Of a stretch of DNA of 55,784 bases, positions 1-8,324 are shown one piece after another; position 1 is the stretch's first letter; each line of letters begins with the position of its first letter. Source of the stretch: Syntrophomonadaceae bacterium (GTDB lineage Bacteria; Bacillota_D; Dethiobacteria; DTU022); the NCBI GenBank assembly GCA_003551865.1, contig PUNU01000241.1, positions 1 to 55,784 of the forward strand, read 5' to 3'. The notes under the pieces were generated by a model. The model did no database searches and was not told the origin of the DNA. It saw nothing but the letters and a program-made list of their open reading frames with translations. The translations under genes were made by a program, and so were the position numbers.

Positions 1-335
1 TCCAGGAGATTTTTCAAATAACCAAGGAAGAAATGATTAAAATGGGCTGGCCGTACTTGCCGCCGGCCGGAGCAGTTTTACGCGGCGGGGTATCTTCTCT
101 TAAAGGAGTAACCGAGGTGGCTCGCCAGTTCTTTGAAACTGATCAGGTCAGGCCTGCTGATTTAGAAATGGTCGGTATTCAAAACCCGGTTTACTCTACG
201 GTGGTCGGCCTGCTTTATTATGTGCAGCACCACCAGCCCAGATTATACCTCCAGGAACGGGGAAGACCGTCGAAAAAGCGTATGCCAAGCCTTTGGCAGC
301 GTTTTAAGGATTGGATAAATGACATTATTGACTAA
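1..335 (+). CDS. ftsA: Cell division protein FtsA, C-terminal fragment
   Basis: The reading frame is open at the left edge (first full codon at 3), so only the last 110 residues are present. FtsA is an actin-like ATPase that tethers FtsZ to the membrane. The fragment carries the late actin-fold motif GAVLRGGVSSLKG and the stretch DLEMVGIQNPVYSTVVGL, which are typical of the end of FtsA. It finishes with a basic linker and a short amphipathic helix (LWQRFKDWINDIID) of the kind FtsA uses as its membrane anchor. Its stop lies 31 bases before ftsZ, as expected for an ftsA-ftsZ operon. Confidence 0.9.
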   Translation, partial: QEIFQITKEEMIKMGWPYLPPAGAVLRGGVSSLKGVTEVARQFFETDQVRPADLEMVGIQNPVYSTVVGLLYYVQHHQPRLYLQERGRPSKKRMPSLWQRFKDWINDIID

Positions 336-366
336 ATGAGCATGCCATTTTTGGGAGGTGCTTTTA

Positions 367-1452
367 ATGATTGAGTTTGATATTGAAATGGAACAGTATG
401 CATCGATAAAAGTAGTGGGAATAGGTGGAGGAGGCAGTAATGCAGTAAATCGTATGATAGCTGCAGGACTGCAGGGAGTCGAATTTTGTGCGGTTAATAC
501 TGACGCCCAGGCCCTCTACCTGGCAAATGCCGGGACCAAACTGCAGATTGGTGAACAGCTGACCAAGGGGCTCGGCGCCGGGGCCAACCCGGAAATCGGC
601 TACAAGGCCGCTGAAGAAAGCCGTGACGGTATCGAAGCCATGCTCAAAGGGGCGGATATGGTTTTCATCACCGCCGGTATGGGTGGTGGCACCGGCACTG
701 GTGCTGCAGCAATTATTGCTGAGATAGCGCAAAAGATCGGCGCCCTGACTGTAGGTGTGGTAACCAAGCCGTTTTCCTTCGAAGGCAAAAAACGCAAACA
801 GCAGGCCGAAGAAGGCATTTCTTCCTTAAGGGAAAAAGTTGACACCCTGATTACCATCCCCAATGATCGCCTCCTGCAGGTTGTAGAGAAGAAAACCCCT
901 ATCCTGGAAGCATTCCGGGTAGCGGACGATGTTCTCAGGCAGGGCGTGCAGGGCATTTCGGACTTAATTGCAGTGCCGGGGTTGATAAACCTTGATTTTG
1001 CCGATGTCCGCACAATCATGGCCGAAACCGGCCCCGCCCTGATGGGCGTAGGCCAGGGCAGCGGGGAAAACCGTACCGTTGAGGCCGCCAAGGCGGCCAC
1101 CAACAGTCCCCTGCTGGAGACTTCAATTGAAGGAGCCAGGGGAGTACTGATTAACGTCACCGGCGGCACCGACCTTGGGCTCTACGAGGTGCACGAGGCG
1201 GCGGAAATAGTGGCCGGCCACGCCGACCCCGATGCCAACATCATTTTCGGAGCGGTTATTGATGAAAACTGCCAGGACCAGGTGCGGGTAACTGTTATTG
1301 CCACCGGGTTTAAAGCCAGGCAGCAGGGCTTCAAACCCACCCTGGCTGCAGTTGGCGGCAGTGCTTATGCCCGCGGAGAAAACATCGACGCTCCGGCCTG
1401 GTTCCGCTGGCAGCAGCAGTCTGAAGGTGAAGACAAAATCGTGAACGAATAG
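367..1452 (+). CDS. ftsZ: Cell division GTPase FtsZ
   Basis: Tubulin-like GTPase that forms the Z ring. The N-terminal GTP-binding elements [13 protein letters not shown] and the tubulin signature GGGTGTGAAA are intact, and the T7 loop region ([11 protein letters not shown]) needed to complete the GTPase site of the neighbouring subunit is present. The C-terminal tail [12 protein letters not shown] resembles the conserved peptide that binds FtsA. The ATG at 367 is preferred because GGGAGGTG at 353-360 gives a spacing of 6; the in-frame GTG at 358 lies inside that site. The protein of 361 residues is of normal length. No spoIIGA-sigE-sigG cluster follows, unlike most spore-forming Clostridia. 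Confidence 0.97.
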   Translation: MIEFDIEMEQYASIKVVGIGGGGSNAVNRMIAAGLQGVEFCAVNTDAQALYLANAGTKLQIGEQLTKGLGAGANPEIGYKAAEESRDGIEAMLKGADMVFITAGMGGGTGTGAAAIIAEIAQKIGALTVGVVTKPFSFEGKKRKQQAEEGISSLREKVDTLITIPNDRLLQVVEKKTPILEAFRVADDVLRQGVQGISDLIAVPGLINLDFADVRTIMAETGPALMGVGQGSGENRTVEAAKAATNSPLLETSIEGARGVLINVTGGTDLGLYEVHEAAEIVAGHADPDANIIFGAVIDENCQDQVRVTVIATGFKARQQGFKPTLAAVGGSAYARGENIDAPAWFRWQQQSEGEDKIVNE

Positions 1453-1492
1453 AGAGCAGGGCCGGCAGCAATGCCGGGCGACTGGCACTAAG

Positions 1493-1533
1493 GGCCCGAT
1501 ATTTGGAGAGAAGCTGAGTATCGGGCCATTTTC
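1493..1533 (+). terminator. Putative terminator after ftsZ
   Basis: GGCCCGATA at 1493-1501 pairs perfectly with TATCGGGCC at 1519-1527, followed by ATTTTCT. The 9-bp stem with a 17-base loop and modest T-run fits an intrinsic terminator ending the ftsAZ transcript. Confidence 0.6.
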
Positions 1534-1537
1534 TAAC

Positions 1538-1753
1538 ACTACAGTGCAGTGTCCGGAAATTAGCGGCGCCATGGAAAAGGTTCGAGCGTTCCTGAGCGCA
1601 GCGAAGGTTGAAGGAAAAGGGAGAGGGTTAACACAATCCCCTCTCCCTTGAGGGGAGAGGGTCGGGGTGAGGGTGAAAAAGCGCCCTGCTTCCCGCTAGA
1701 GAACAACGATGGAACCGTCCCCTATGGCATAGCGGGTTAGGCCTGAGTAGTTA
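1538..1753 (+). repeat. MITE-like element, copy 1 (with an internal insertion)
   Basis: Member of the seven-copy hairpin element family. It has the shared core GGTTCGAGCGTTCCTGAG and the right end GCCTGAGTAGTTA. Its left end is not the usual GTAACTACTCAG but a sequence starting ACTACAGTGCAGTGTCCGG, which is shared with the copy at 54081. The left hairpin arm is mutated (ATGGAAAAGG instead of ATGGGGACGG), so the internal stem is weaker here. About 86 bp of foreign palindromic sequence interrupts the core (see 1618-1704). Confidence 0.8.
1618..1704. repeat. Palindromic REP-like insert within MITE copy 1
   Basis: Relative to the copies at 8325 and 37859, this segment is extra: the shared core stops near AAGGAAAA and resumes at AACGATGGAACC. 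It contains inverted CCCTCTCCC and GGGAGAGGG tracts and the phrase GGTCGGGGTGAGGGTG. From memory, very similar phrases occur as dispersed intergenic repeats in many unrelated bacteria. Its identity as a second mobile or REP-type unit nested in the first is an inference. Confidence 0.55.
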
Positions 1754-1772
1754 AAAAAAATCAAAAAAGCCC

Positions 1773-1801
1773 TTTACACACAATATATTGTAGTCTATAA
1801 T
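1773..1801 (+). promoter_or_regulatory. Sigma-A-type promoter of nrdR-nrdD-nrdG
   Basis: TTTACA at 1773-1778, a 17-base spacer and TATAAT at 1796-1801 form a near-consensus vegetative promoter. The first NrdR box overlaps its spacer. Confidence 0.8.
1778..1793 (+). promoter_or_regulatory. NrdR box 1
   Basis: ACACAATATATTGTAG closely matches the 16-bp palindromic NrdR box. It lies between the -35 and -10 hexamers, so NrdR binding would block RNA polymerase. The start-to-start distance to box 2 is 31 bp, about three helical turns, the arrangement expected for cooperative NrdR binding. Confidence 0.85.
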
Positions 1802-1808
1802 AGTTAAA

Positions 1809-1824
1809 ACGCAATATATTGTGA
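1809..1824 (+). promoter_or_regulatory. NrdR box 2
   Basis: ACGCAATATATTGTGA shares its CAATATATTG core with box 1 and lies just downstream of the -10 element, in the transcription start region. Together the boxes indicate autoregulation of nrdR and repression of the anaerobic reductase genes behind it. Confidence 0.85.
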
Positions 1825-1837
1825 GGGTGAGCTTTTT

Positions 1838-2341
1838 ATGAAATGCCCCTACTGCGGCGAAATGGATACAAGAGTTCTGGATTCCCGCTCCACGCAGGAC
1901 TCATCTGCCATCAGGCGGCGGCGCCAATGCATGGAATGCTCCAACCGTTTTACCACCATGGAAAAAACCGAAGAAGAACCGATCGTGGTTATCAAGCGTG
2001 ACGGCCGCAGGGAGTTGTTCGATCCCGGCAAAATTTTAAAAGGCCTTCTTTTAGCCGGCCAGAAACGTAACATACCGCTTTCCCACTGGGAAGAACTGGT
2101 GCAAAACCTGGAACAGGAACTGCGCAGCAGATATGTAAAGGAAGTTCCCGCGGATCGGATCGGTGATATAATTTTAAAAAAACTGCGCACTATAGACGAA
2201 GTCGCCTATGTGCGTTTTGCCTCTGTATTTCGCCAGTTTCCTGATGTTGAAGCATTTAAGGCCGAGCTGGAGGATATGCTTGAGGAGAAAAAAAGCCTTA
2301 AGGAAACAAGCCGGGAACAAAAAGAACACGAAACAGATTGA
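1838..2341 (+). CDS. nrdR: Transcriptional repressor NrdR
   Basis: Nucleotide-sensing repressor of ribonucleotide reductase genes. The N-terminal zinc ribbon is visible as CPYCG at the start and CMECSNRFTT near residues 31-40. An ATP-cone follows from about residue 49 (VVIKRDGRRELFDPGKI) and binds ATP or dATP. The length of 167 residues is near the family norm of about 150, with a charged tail. The ATG at 1838 follows GAGGGTGAG at about 1823-1831. The gene is first in a likely operon with nrdD and nrdG and sits directly behind two NrdR boxes, so it probably controls its own synthesis. Confidence 0.96.
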   Translation: MKCPYCGEMDTRVLDSRSTQDSSAIRRRRQCMECSNRFTTMEKTEEEPIVVIKRDGRRELFDPGKILKGLLLAGQKRNIPLSHWEELVQNLEQELRSRYVKEVPADRIGDIILKKLRTIDEVAYVRFASVFRQFPDVEAFKAELEDMLEEKKSLKETSREQKEHETD

Positions 2342-2455
2342 CAACCAGTGCTTAAGGATTTGGAACAGAAAAACGTTGAGAAAGCTTTGTTTCCAAACTG
2401 TATCAGCCGGCTTATAATTTCCAGTATCTATTTTTTAAATGGGGAGGGTATTTCA

Positions 2456-4552
2456 TTGAACGATGGCGGAGCAACGGCCAAAACTGAAAACAGCCTGAAG
2501 AAGGTAACTGTCTTTACGGAAATTCGCAAGCGCGACGGCAGGGTTGTTTCCTTCGATGCGGAAAAAATTACCGAGGCAATATTTAAAGCGGCAAAAGCGG
2601 TGGGGGGAAGTGACCGCAGTATTGCTGAAAACCTGACTGTGCAGGTAATCAAAAACCTCAAGCAGACCACGCCTGCCGGGGTGAGCCCAACGGTCGAGGA
2701 AGTACAGGATGCCGTAGAGGTGGCTTTAATTGAAAACGGCCACGCCCGCACCGCCAAAGCCTACATTCTTTATCGCGATCGGCGCACTCGGATCCGGGAA
2801 GGAAAATCGGAATTGATGGACGTGGTTAAAGATATCCTGGTTGAAACCAACCGTGAAAACGCCAACGTCGGCAATTCCCCATCGGCCAAAATGCTGCAGA
2901 TCGCCATGGCCGCAAGCAAAAAATACTATTTAAGCAACCTGATTCCGGAAGAATATGCAGCCGCTCACGAGGCAGGAGCCCTGCATATTCATGATCTTGA
3001 CTACTACAGCAAAACCCTGAACTGTCTGCAGATCGATCTTTCCTGCCTGCTCAGGGAGGGGTTTAATACCGGCTACGGGTATATCCGTCCTCCAAAACGC
3101 ATCGCTTCGGCTGCTGCACAGGCAGCCATCATACTGCAGAGCAACCAGAACGACATGTTCGGCGGGCAGAGCTTTCCCCACTTTGATCGCAGCCTGGGTG
3201 AAGTGATCCGGGAGCTGAAAAACAAGCCTGATTATGAAGCGGTATACCAGGCTATGGAAGGCCTGATATACAACCTTAATACTATGCACTCCCGCGCCGG
3301 TGCACAAGTACCTTTCAGTTCTCTAAACATGGGCACTGACACCTCCGAGGAGGGACGCATGGTTACCCGGGCCGTGCTCGAGGCTTTTAAAAGAGGCCTG
3401 GGGCACGGTGAAACCCCGATCTTCCCCAACCTGGTATTTAGAATCAAGGAAGGGGTGAATTTGAACCCCCGGGACACCAATTACGATCTCTACCAGTTGG
3501 CCCTGGAGGTCGTCGCCCGGCGGATGAACCCAACTTTTAGCTTTATGGACACCACTTTCAACCGCAGTTACGGTGACGAAGTGTCTTATATGGGCTGCCG
3601 GACCCGCGTTATCGCCAACCGACACGGTCCGGAAGTTTCGGCCGGTCGGGGGAACATAGCTCCGGTTACTCTCAACCTGCCCCGGGTTGCTTTTGAATGC
3701 CGCGGCCGCGAAGACCTTTTCTTTGTCGAACTTGATCGGTTGATGCGCCTTGCCGCCCGCCAGCTGCTGCATCGTTTCGAAGTGCTTTCCCGTTTGCAGG
3801 CGCGGGATCTGCCCTTCTTGATGGGGCAAAAACTTTATCTTGGTTCAGGTCAACTTAGGCCTGAGGACTCCATCCGGGAAGTTATCAAGCACGGTACCCT
3901 GGCCGTTGGTTTTATCGGCCTGGCTGAAACGGTCCAGCTTCTGCTTGGCAAACATCACGGCGAAGACAGCGAAGCCCTGGAAATGGGGTTGAAAATTGTC
4001 GACCACATGCGGCGCCGGACGGACAGTTACTCCGACGAGTACGACCTGAATATCGTCCTGGTGGCCACTCCGGCCGAGGGGTTGGCCGGCCGGTTTGTGC
4101 CCATGGACCGGCAGCGTTATGGAATTATCCCCGGAATTACCGACAAGGACTACTACACCAATTCGTTCCACATTCCGGTTTACTATGCCATGTCCATATT
4201 TGATAAAATATCCGCCGAGGGGAATTTCCACCGGTACTGCAATGCCGGTCATATCAGCTACACCGAACTCGAAGCTCCGCCCCTGCATAACCTGGAAGCA
4301 GTTGACCGTATCGTTCGCCACATGGCCGCTTCGGATGTCGGTTACGGCGGGATTAATTTTCCGCTTGATGAGTGTGAATCCTGTGCCCAAAGCGGCGTAT
4401 TTAACCGGGAATGTCCTCACTGCGGCAGTACCGCTATCAGGCGAATCCGCCGCATAACCGGGTATCTTTCGACAGACGAGCGCTTCAATGATGCGAAAGT
4501 AAATGAACTGAAGGACAGGCGGGTGCATTTCGTGCCCCGTGATAACAGATGA
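2456..4552 (+). CDS. nrdD: Anaerobic ribonucleoside-triphosphate reductase
   Basis: Class III glycyl-radical enzyme that makes deoxynucleotides without oxygen. An N-terminal ATP-cone (IRKRDGRVVSFDAEKI) acts as allosteric sensor. The large catalytic domain ends in a zinc site formed by CESC and CPHC, followed by RRITGYLSTDERF, where the glycine of TGY is the expected radical site. The TTG at 2456 is chosen because GGGGAGGG at 2441-2448 lies 7 bases upstream; the frame is open back to a GTG at 2348 but that has no ribosome binding site. This gives 698 residues, normal for the family. It overlaps nrdG by four bases (ATGA). Confidence 0.95.
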   Translation: MNDGGATAKTENSLKKVTVFTEIRKRDGRVVSFDAEKITEAIFKAAKAVGGSDRSIAENLTVQVIKNLKQTTPAGVSPTVEEVQDAVEVALIENGHARTAKAYILYRDRRTRIREGKSELMDVVKDILVETNRENANVGNSPSAKMLQIAMAASKKYYLSNLIPEEYAAAHEAGALHIHDLDYYSKTLNCLQIDLSCLLREGFNTGYGYIRPPKRIASAAAQAAIILQSNQNDMFGGQSFPHFDRSLGEVIRELKNKPDYEAVYQAMEGLIYNLNTMHSRAGAQVPFSSLNMGTDTSEEGRMVTRAVLEAFKRGLGHGETPIFPNLVFRIKEGVNLNPRDTNYDLYQLALEVVARRMNPTFSFMDTTFNRSYGDEVSYMGCRTRVIANRHGPEVSAGRGNIAPVTLNLPRVAFECRGREDLFFVELDRLMRLAARQLLHRFEVLSRLQARDLPFLMGQKLYLGSGQLRPEDSIREVIKHGTLAVGFIGLAETVQLLLGKHHGEDSEALEMGLKIVDHMRRRTDSYSDEYDLNIVLVATPAEGLAGRFVPMDRQRYGIIPGITDKDYYTNSFHIPVYYAMSIFDKISAEGNFHRYCNAGHISYTELEAPPLHNLEAVDRIVRHMAASDVGYGGINFPLDECESCAQSGVFNRECPHCGSTAIRRIRRITGYLSTDERFNDAKVNELKDRRVHFVPRDNR

Positions 4553-5079
4553 AAGTAAGGCTGGCCGGTTTCCAGGCTGACAGTATAGTGGATGGGCCGG
4601 GAGTCCGCCTGGCTATATATTTCCAGGGTTGCTCACATCGCTGCCCGGGGTGTCATAACCCTGAAACGCACACCCCCCTGGGCGGCGATGAAATATTCCT
4701 CGAACGGCTGGTCGAGCTTATCGATCACTACTGCCGGGGTCTGGACGGTGTAACCATTTCCGGGGGCGAGCCCTTCGAGCAGGCGGCTCCCGCAGCAGCC
4801 CTGGCAGCTGAAATAGTGCGGCGGGACCTGAATCTCGTACTCTACAGCGGTTACACTTTTGAGGAGCTCCTGATCAAAAGCAGAAACGATCGAAGCATCA
4901 GCCGCCTGCTCGAAGCGGGGTGGCTGCTGGTTGACGGCCCTTTTATATCCGCCGAGGAAGATATCACCCTGCCTTACCGCGGTTCTCGCAACCAGCGCAT
5001 CATAGACCTGTCCCGTTCCCTGGCTGTGGGCCGGCCTGTTGAATGGGCCTGCACCTGGAGGGTTAAAGGTGTCTCTTAA
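4549..5079 (+). CDS. nrdG: Anaerobic ribonucleotide reductase activating protein
   Basis: Radical SAM enzyme that installs the glycyl radical on NrdD. The 4Fe-4S motif CxxxCxxC appears as GCSHRCPGCHNPE near residue 28, with a conserved TISGGEPFEQ stretch behind it. The 176 residues match the compact family size. Its start overlaps the nrdD stop, so the two are translationally coupled. The last 11 bases overlap the next gene. Confidence 0.95.
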   Translation: MKVRLAGFQADSIVDGPGVRLAIYFQGCSHRCPGCHNPETHTPLGGDEIFLERLVELIDHYCRGLDGVTISGGEPFEQAAPAAALAAEIVRRDLNLVLYSGYTFEELLIKSRNDRSISRLLEAGWLLVDGPFISAEEDITLPYRGSRNQRIIDLSRSLAVGRPVEWACTWRVKGVS

Positions 5080-5920
5080 GGACGAGGGTTTCCAGCTCCA
5101 CCGGAAAAGCGGGATAAAATACCTGCAGGCGCCTCTGCTTGAATGTGCGGGCCTGGTCGACCATGCTTTTTCCACCAGAGTTGGCGGCTGCAGCAGCGGT
5201 CATCATGCTTCTCTTAACACATCGTTCCATACCGGGGACGAGGAAAAAAATGTGCTTGAAAACAGGCGCCGCTTCTTCGCCCTGTTTAATTACGACTACA
5301 GGGAAATCGTTTCGACGATCCAGATCCACGGGGCTGATATCGCTCCGGTAAATAAAGCGGACCGCGGCCAGGGGGCCCTGCCGGGCACAGCTTACAGGCG
5401 CTGTGATGCCTTAATAACCATCGAACCCGGTCTGCCGCTGGCGGCATATTCGGCCGACTGTATGCTGATATATTATGCTTCCAATCAAAAACCGCTGGCA
5501 GCCCTGGCTCATGCCGGCTGGCGGGGTACGCTGGAAGGCATAGCAGAAAAGGTGGTCCGGTTGATTCAGGATCATTTTGCGCTGTCCCCGGATTCTTTGA
5601 AAGCCGCCCTCAGCCCGGCTATCTGCCGCAATTGCTATGTGGTGGACCGGGCGGTGGCTGAACAATTTATCAATGGAGGTTGGGACAATCCCGCTTTTCT
5701 GGAACCTTCGGAGCGGGGCGGCCGGCACCTTGATCTTGCTGCGATCAATCAGGCACAACTCCTTGGGGTCGGGATCAGGGAAGAGAACCTCGCTACCGCC
5801 AACTGTTGTACAGCCTGCCGGCCTGATTTATTTTATTCGTACCGGCGCGACCGGGGTATGACCGGCAGGATGATCGGCTTTATTTCCATAAACAATACTG
5901 GAGGGGGCAGGGCAGTTTGA
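5069..5920 (+). CDS. pgeF: PgeF/YlmD family protein (multicopper-oxidase-like purine nucleoside phosphorylase)
   Basis: Member of the YfiH/YlmD family, whose characterised members act on purine nucleosides and in E. coli help peptidoglycan editing. The zinc-site residues are visible in IQIHGADI, YSADCMLIYY and HAGWRGT, and the C-terminal signature CCTACRPDLFYSYRRD is intact. I chose GTG at 5069 because GGAGGG at 5057-5062 is spaced 6 bases from it; the frame is open further to a TTG at 5039. The protein is 283 residues. In many Bacillota this gene (ylmD) opens the ylm cluster before divIVA. Confidence 0.9.
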   Translation: MSLKDEGFQLHRKSGIKYLQAPLLECAGLVDHAFSTRVGGCSSGHHASLNTSFHTGDEEKNVLENRRRFFALFNYDYREIVSTIQIHGADIAPVNKADRGQGALPGTAYRRCDALITIEPGLPLAAYSADCMLIYYASNQKPLAALAHAGWRGTLEGIAEKVVRLIQDHFALSPDSLKAALSPAICRNCYVVDRAVAEQFINGGWDNPAFLEPSERGGRHLDLAAINQAQLLGVGIREENLATANCCTACRPDLFYSYRRDRGMTGRMIGFISINNTGGGRAV

Positions 5921-7116
5921 AAAAAAAGCGCCCAAAACGCAGCAAACAGCAGTTTACGGTTTTACCGGGTGGTGGCCGCCGCTTTAGCTTCACCAGGCTT
6001 AAACAGGCCCTGGTTTTTTATGTTTTCTTACTGCTGGCCCTGGTGTTGATTGCCCAGCTCGGCTATCACTGGCTCGGAGAACAGTTCCTGGCCTGGCGCT
6101 TGCAGATAGTGGAAGCTGAAAAAGGTGTTTTGGAACACAAAACTGAAGCCGCAGGCTTAATCACCAGGCGGGAAAAAATAATCAGGGCGCCTTCTTCCGG
6201 CATGGTATTAAAGCTGACTTCTCCCGGCGATCGTATTCCTGCCGGGACAGAACTGGCAGTTTTTGGTGTGCTCCCCAAAGAAAAAATAGAAGAGCTTAAA
6301 GAATCCGGAGACGATAAAGCCGATGATTTGTGGAAGCAGTTTGCCGACCACTGGCAGGGTTTCTTCAACCGGGAAAACGACGATGATCATGGTCCTGCCG
6401 GCGATCCGGAAGGTGAGGAGCGGGAAGATTTACCTGGTGACGATGAGCATGGACCGGAAAACGAAATAGTGAAATCAACGGCTTTTGAAGAAATAATTAC
6501 TTTTTACAACGAACAGTCCGGCCTTTTATCATATTATATTGACGGTTGGGAAGGCTACAACGAACCGGTTCACATGACAGAAGAAGCTTACCTGGAAAAC
6601 ATGCCGGAAGGAAAGTTTATAGAAGAAGGTGAGCTGGTCGAAGCGGGCGGGCCTTTGCTTAAAATAGTCAATAACTGGGAGTGGTTTTTTAACCTTGTTT
6701 TGCCCTTGCACCCCGGGCGTGAATTGACTGGGTACAACCGGGTTGACATCGAGTTTAAGTTCGCCCCTGAAGAAAAAGTTCGGGCCGACCTCTATCATTT
6801 CGAAATCGATGAATCGTCTCAGGAGGTGCACCTAACTTACCGTATAGACAGGCAGATCAGCGGCTTCGAGCAGGTTCGCTGGGCTGAAGCTTCTTTACTC
6901 TACCGGAGGCAGGAAGGTATAATAATCCCTGCAGAAGCGGTTGTTAAAAAAGACGGATTGACCGGGGTTTACCTGAACAAGGGCGGCCGGGTTGTATTCG
7001 AGCCCGTCACTGTCATAGAGAGACGGGGAGAAAAAACCCTGGTCGAGGGGTTGGACAGGTACAGCCTGGTAATATCCCGACCCGATCTGGTCGAAGAAGG
7101 CCAGCGGCTAAACTAA
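5917..7116 (+). CDS. HlyD/membrane-fusion-like protein
   Basis: A 399-residue protein with a basic N-terminus, one membrane segment at about residues 31-53 (FYVFLLLALVLIAQLG) and a long extracellular part. Residues around 90-110 (IIRAPSSGMVLKLTSPGDRI) resemble the lipoyl-like hairpin half of HlyD adaptors, and the C-terminal part (IIIPAEAVVKKDGLTGVYL) looks like the adaptor beta-barrel/membrane-proximal region. A very acidic linker lies near residues 140-185. TTG at 5917 overlaps the previous stop by 4 bases and follows GGAGGGGG at 5900-5907. The location between ylmD and ylmE homologues suggests a cell-envelope role, but no partner transporter is nearby. Confidence 0.7.
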   Translation: MKKKRPKRSKQQFTVLPGGGRRFSFTRLKQALVFYVFLLLALVLIAQLGYHWLGEQFLAWRLQIVEAEKGVLEHKTEAAGLITRREKIIRAPSSGMVLKLTSPGDRIPAGTELAVFGVLPKEKIEELKESGDDKADDLWKQFADHWQGFFNRENDDDHGPAGDPEGEEREDLPGDDEHGPENEIVKSTAFEEIITFYNEQSGLLSYYIDGWEGYNEPVHMTEEAYLENMPEGKFIEEGELVEAGGPLLKIVNNWEWFFNLVLPLHPGRELTGYNRVDIEFKFAPEEKVRADLYHFEIDESSQEVHLTYRIDRQISGFEQVRWAEASLLYRRQEGIIIPAEAVVKKDGLTGVYLNKGGRVVFEPVTVIERRGEKTLVEGLDRYSLVISRPDLVEEGQRLN

Positions 7117-7135
7117 ACTGTTGCCCGGTGAGCGC

Positions 7136-7189
7136 CGGGTTGCAACAGCTGAGAATTAAAAACAGAACAAACTTAACCGCCGGGGCACC
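7136..7189 (-). repeat. Repeat B, copy 1
   Basis: On the minus strand this 54-bp segment matches the copy at 26445: both contain the sequence AAGTTTGTTCTGTTTTTAA followed by CAGCTG and TGCAA. It sits between two genes of the ylm cluster. Confidence 0.75.
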
Positions 7190-7235
7190 GGAGACTGCAG
7201 GGACTGCACTTTTAGTTTCAGAGAGGAAAAGGCCA

Positions 7236-7898
7236 ATGCTTGAGGAAAACTATAAAAAGGTGCTAATGAATATAAAAGAGAGTGCCAGGCGTTCGGGGCG
7301 CTCCCCGGAATCGGTTAAATTGATTGCTGTTACCAAGTATGTCGGTATTGAAGCGGTGCGCCGTGCCGCCACCCTTGGAATTACCGATTTTGGAGAAAAC
7401 AGGGTCCAGGAGGGGGCCGGTAAAGTTGAAAGTATGCCCGGTTTAACATGGCATTTTATCGGGCATCTCCAGTCCAACAAGGCAAAAAATGTTCTTCCTT
7501 TCTACTCGCTGATCCATTCGCTTGACCGCCTGTCCCTGGCCCGGGCCCTGCAGCGCTGTGCGGAAAGGTTTGATACTACGGTGCAAACTCTCATTCAGTT
7601 AAACGTTGCCGGGGAGGAAAGCAAGCATGGGCTTGCTCCCGCAGAACTGGCAGATTTTCTGGCCGAGCTCAGGTCTTTTGATCGCATCAAGGTGCGGGGA
7701 TTAATGACCATGGCCCCTTACGTCGACGATCCTGAGGAGGTGCGACCGTATTTCAGGGAGCTGCGTAGGTTGCGTGAAAAGAATGCAAAGGGCCACAGCG
7801 AACTGAAGGAGCTTTCGATGGGTATGACCAACGACTATACTGTTGCGGTTGAAGAAGGAGCGACCATGGTCCGGATCGGCGGCGCTCTCTTTGACTAG
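7236..7898 (+). CDS. yggS: YggS/YlmE family pyridoxal-phosphate homeostasis protein
   Basis: Single-domain PLP-binding TIM-barrel protein that buffers pyridoxal phosphate and affects amino-acid metabolism. The PLP lysine lies in IAVTKYV near residue 35, followed by FGENRVQE and WHFIGHLQSNK, all family hallmarks; the C-terminal SMGMTNDY and VRIGGALF phosphate-binding elements are intact. The ATG at 7236 follows GAGAGGAAAAGG; the frame is open back to 7128 but that segment is repeat B. The length of 220 residues is normal. In Bacillota sepF usually follows directly; here a repeat does. Confidence 0.95.
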   Translation: MLEENYKKVLMNIKESARRSGRSPESVKLIAVTKYVGIEAVRRAATLGITDFGENRVQEGAGKVESMPGLTWHFIGHLQSNKAKNVLPFYSLIHSLDRLSLARALQRCAERFDTTVQTLIQLNVAGEESKHGLAPAELADFLAELRSFDRIKVRGLMTMAPYVDDPEEVRPYFRELRRLREKNAKGHSELKELSMGMTNDYTVAVEEGATMVRIGGALFD

Positions 7899-7977
7899 TG
7901 CCCTGCCAACATATTAAGAGCGTAATTTGACAATTATTACAACAACTCTTTATCTATAGGAGATGTTGCAAGCCGGA
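7897..7977 (+). repeat. Repeat C, copy 1
   Basis: The segment begins AGTGCCCTG, overlapping the yggS stop codon, and ends TTGCAAGCCGG. The core ACAACAACTCTTTATCT recurs at 13745-13795. Its two ends also match the ends of repeat B at 26445, so B and C appear to share termini with different middles. It lies where sepF is normally found. Confidence 0.75.
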
Positions 7978-8017
7978 CGGATCCAATTTAAATTAAGGCA
8001 GGTGAATAACAATCAGG

Positions 8018-8296
8018 TTGGTAGCAGAAAGCTTACTCTTTTTTATCCAGCTGTACTACATCATCATTTTTGGCAGGATTATTATGTCCTGGTTTATGAT
8101 AGGCGGGGGAGGGAACCCAACCTTCCAGACAATATTTCGCATTTTTTATATCTTGACTGAACCGCTGCTGGAGCCCCTGCGCCGGGTTATCCCGTCGGTA
8201 AGGATGGGCATGGGCTCACTGGATCTTTCTCCCATAGTGCTGCTAATTCTGCTGAGAATTGCCCAGTCGTTAATTTACCGGTATGTTTACTTTTAG
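8018..8296 (+). CDS. yggT: YggT family membrane protein
   Basis: Small integral membrane protein of 92 residues with two hydrophobic segments (about residues 5-25 and 68-88) and the conserved core ILTEPLLEPLRRVIPS. YggT/YlmG proteins are linked to division and envelope processes. The start is uncertain: TTG at 8018 is the first standard start, but the best ribosome binding site (AGGCAGGTGA, 7996-8005) is about 12 bases from it. An in-frame ATC at 8012 would give the family-typical N-terminus IRLVAE with a better spacing. It is placed in the ylm cluster before ylmH. Confidence 0.9.
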   Translation: MVAESLLFFIQLYYIIIFGRIIMSWFMIGGGGNPTFQTIFRIFYILTEPLLEPLRRVIPSVRMGMGSLDLSPIVLLILLRIAQSLIYRYVYF

Positions 8297-8324
8297 TCAT
8301 CCGACTGATACAGGGAAAAAAATT

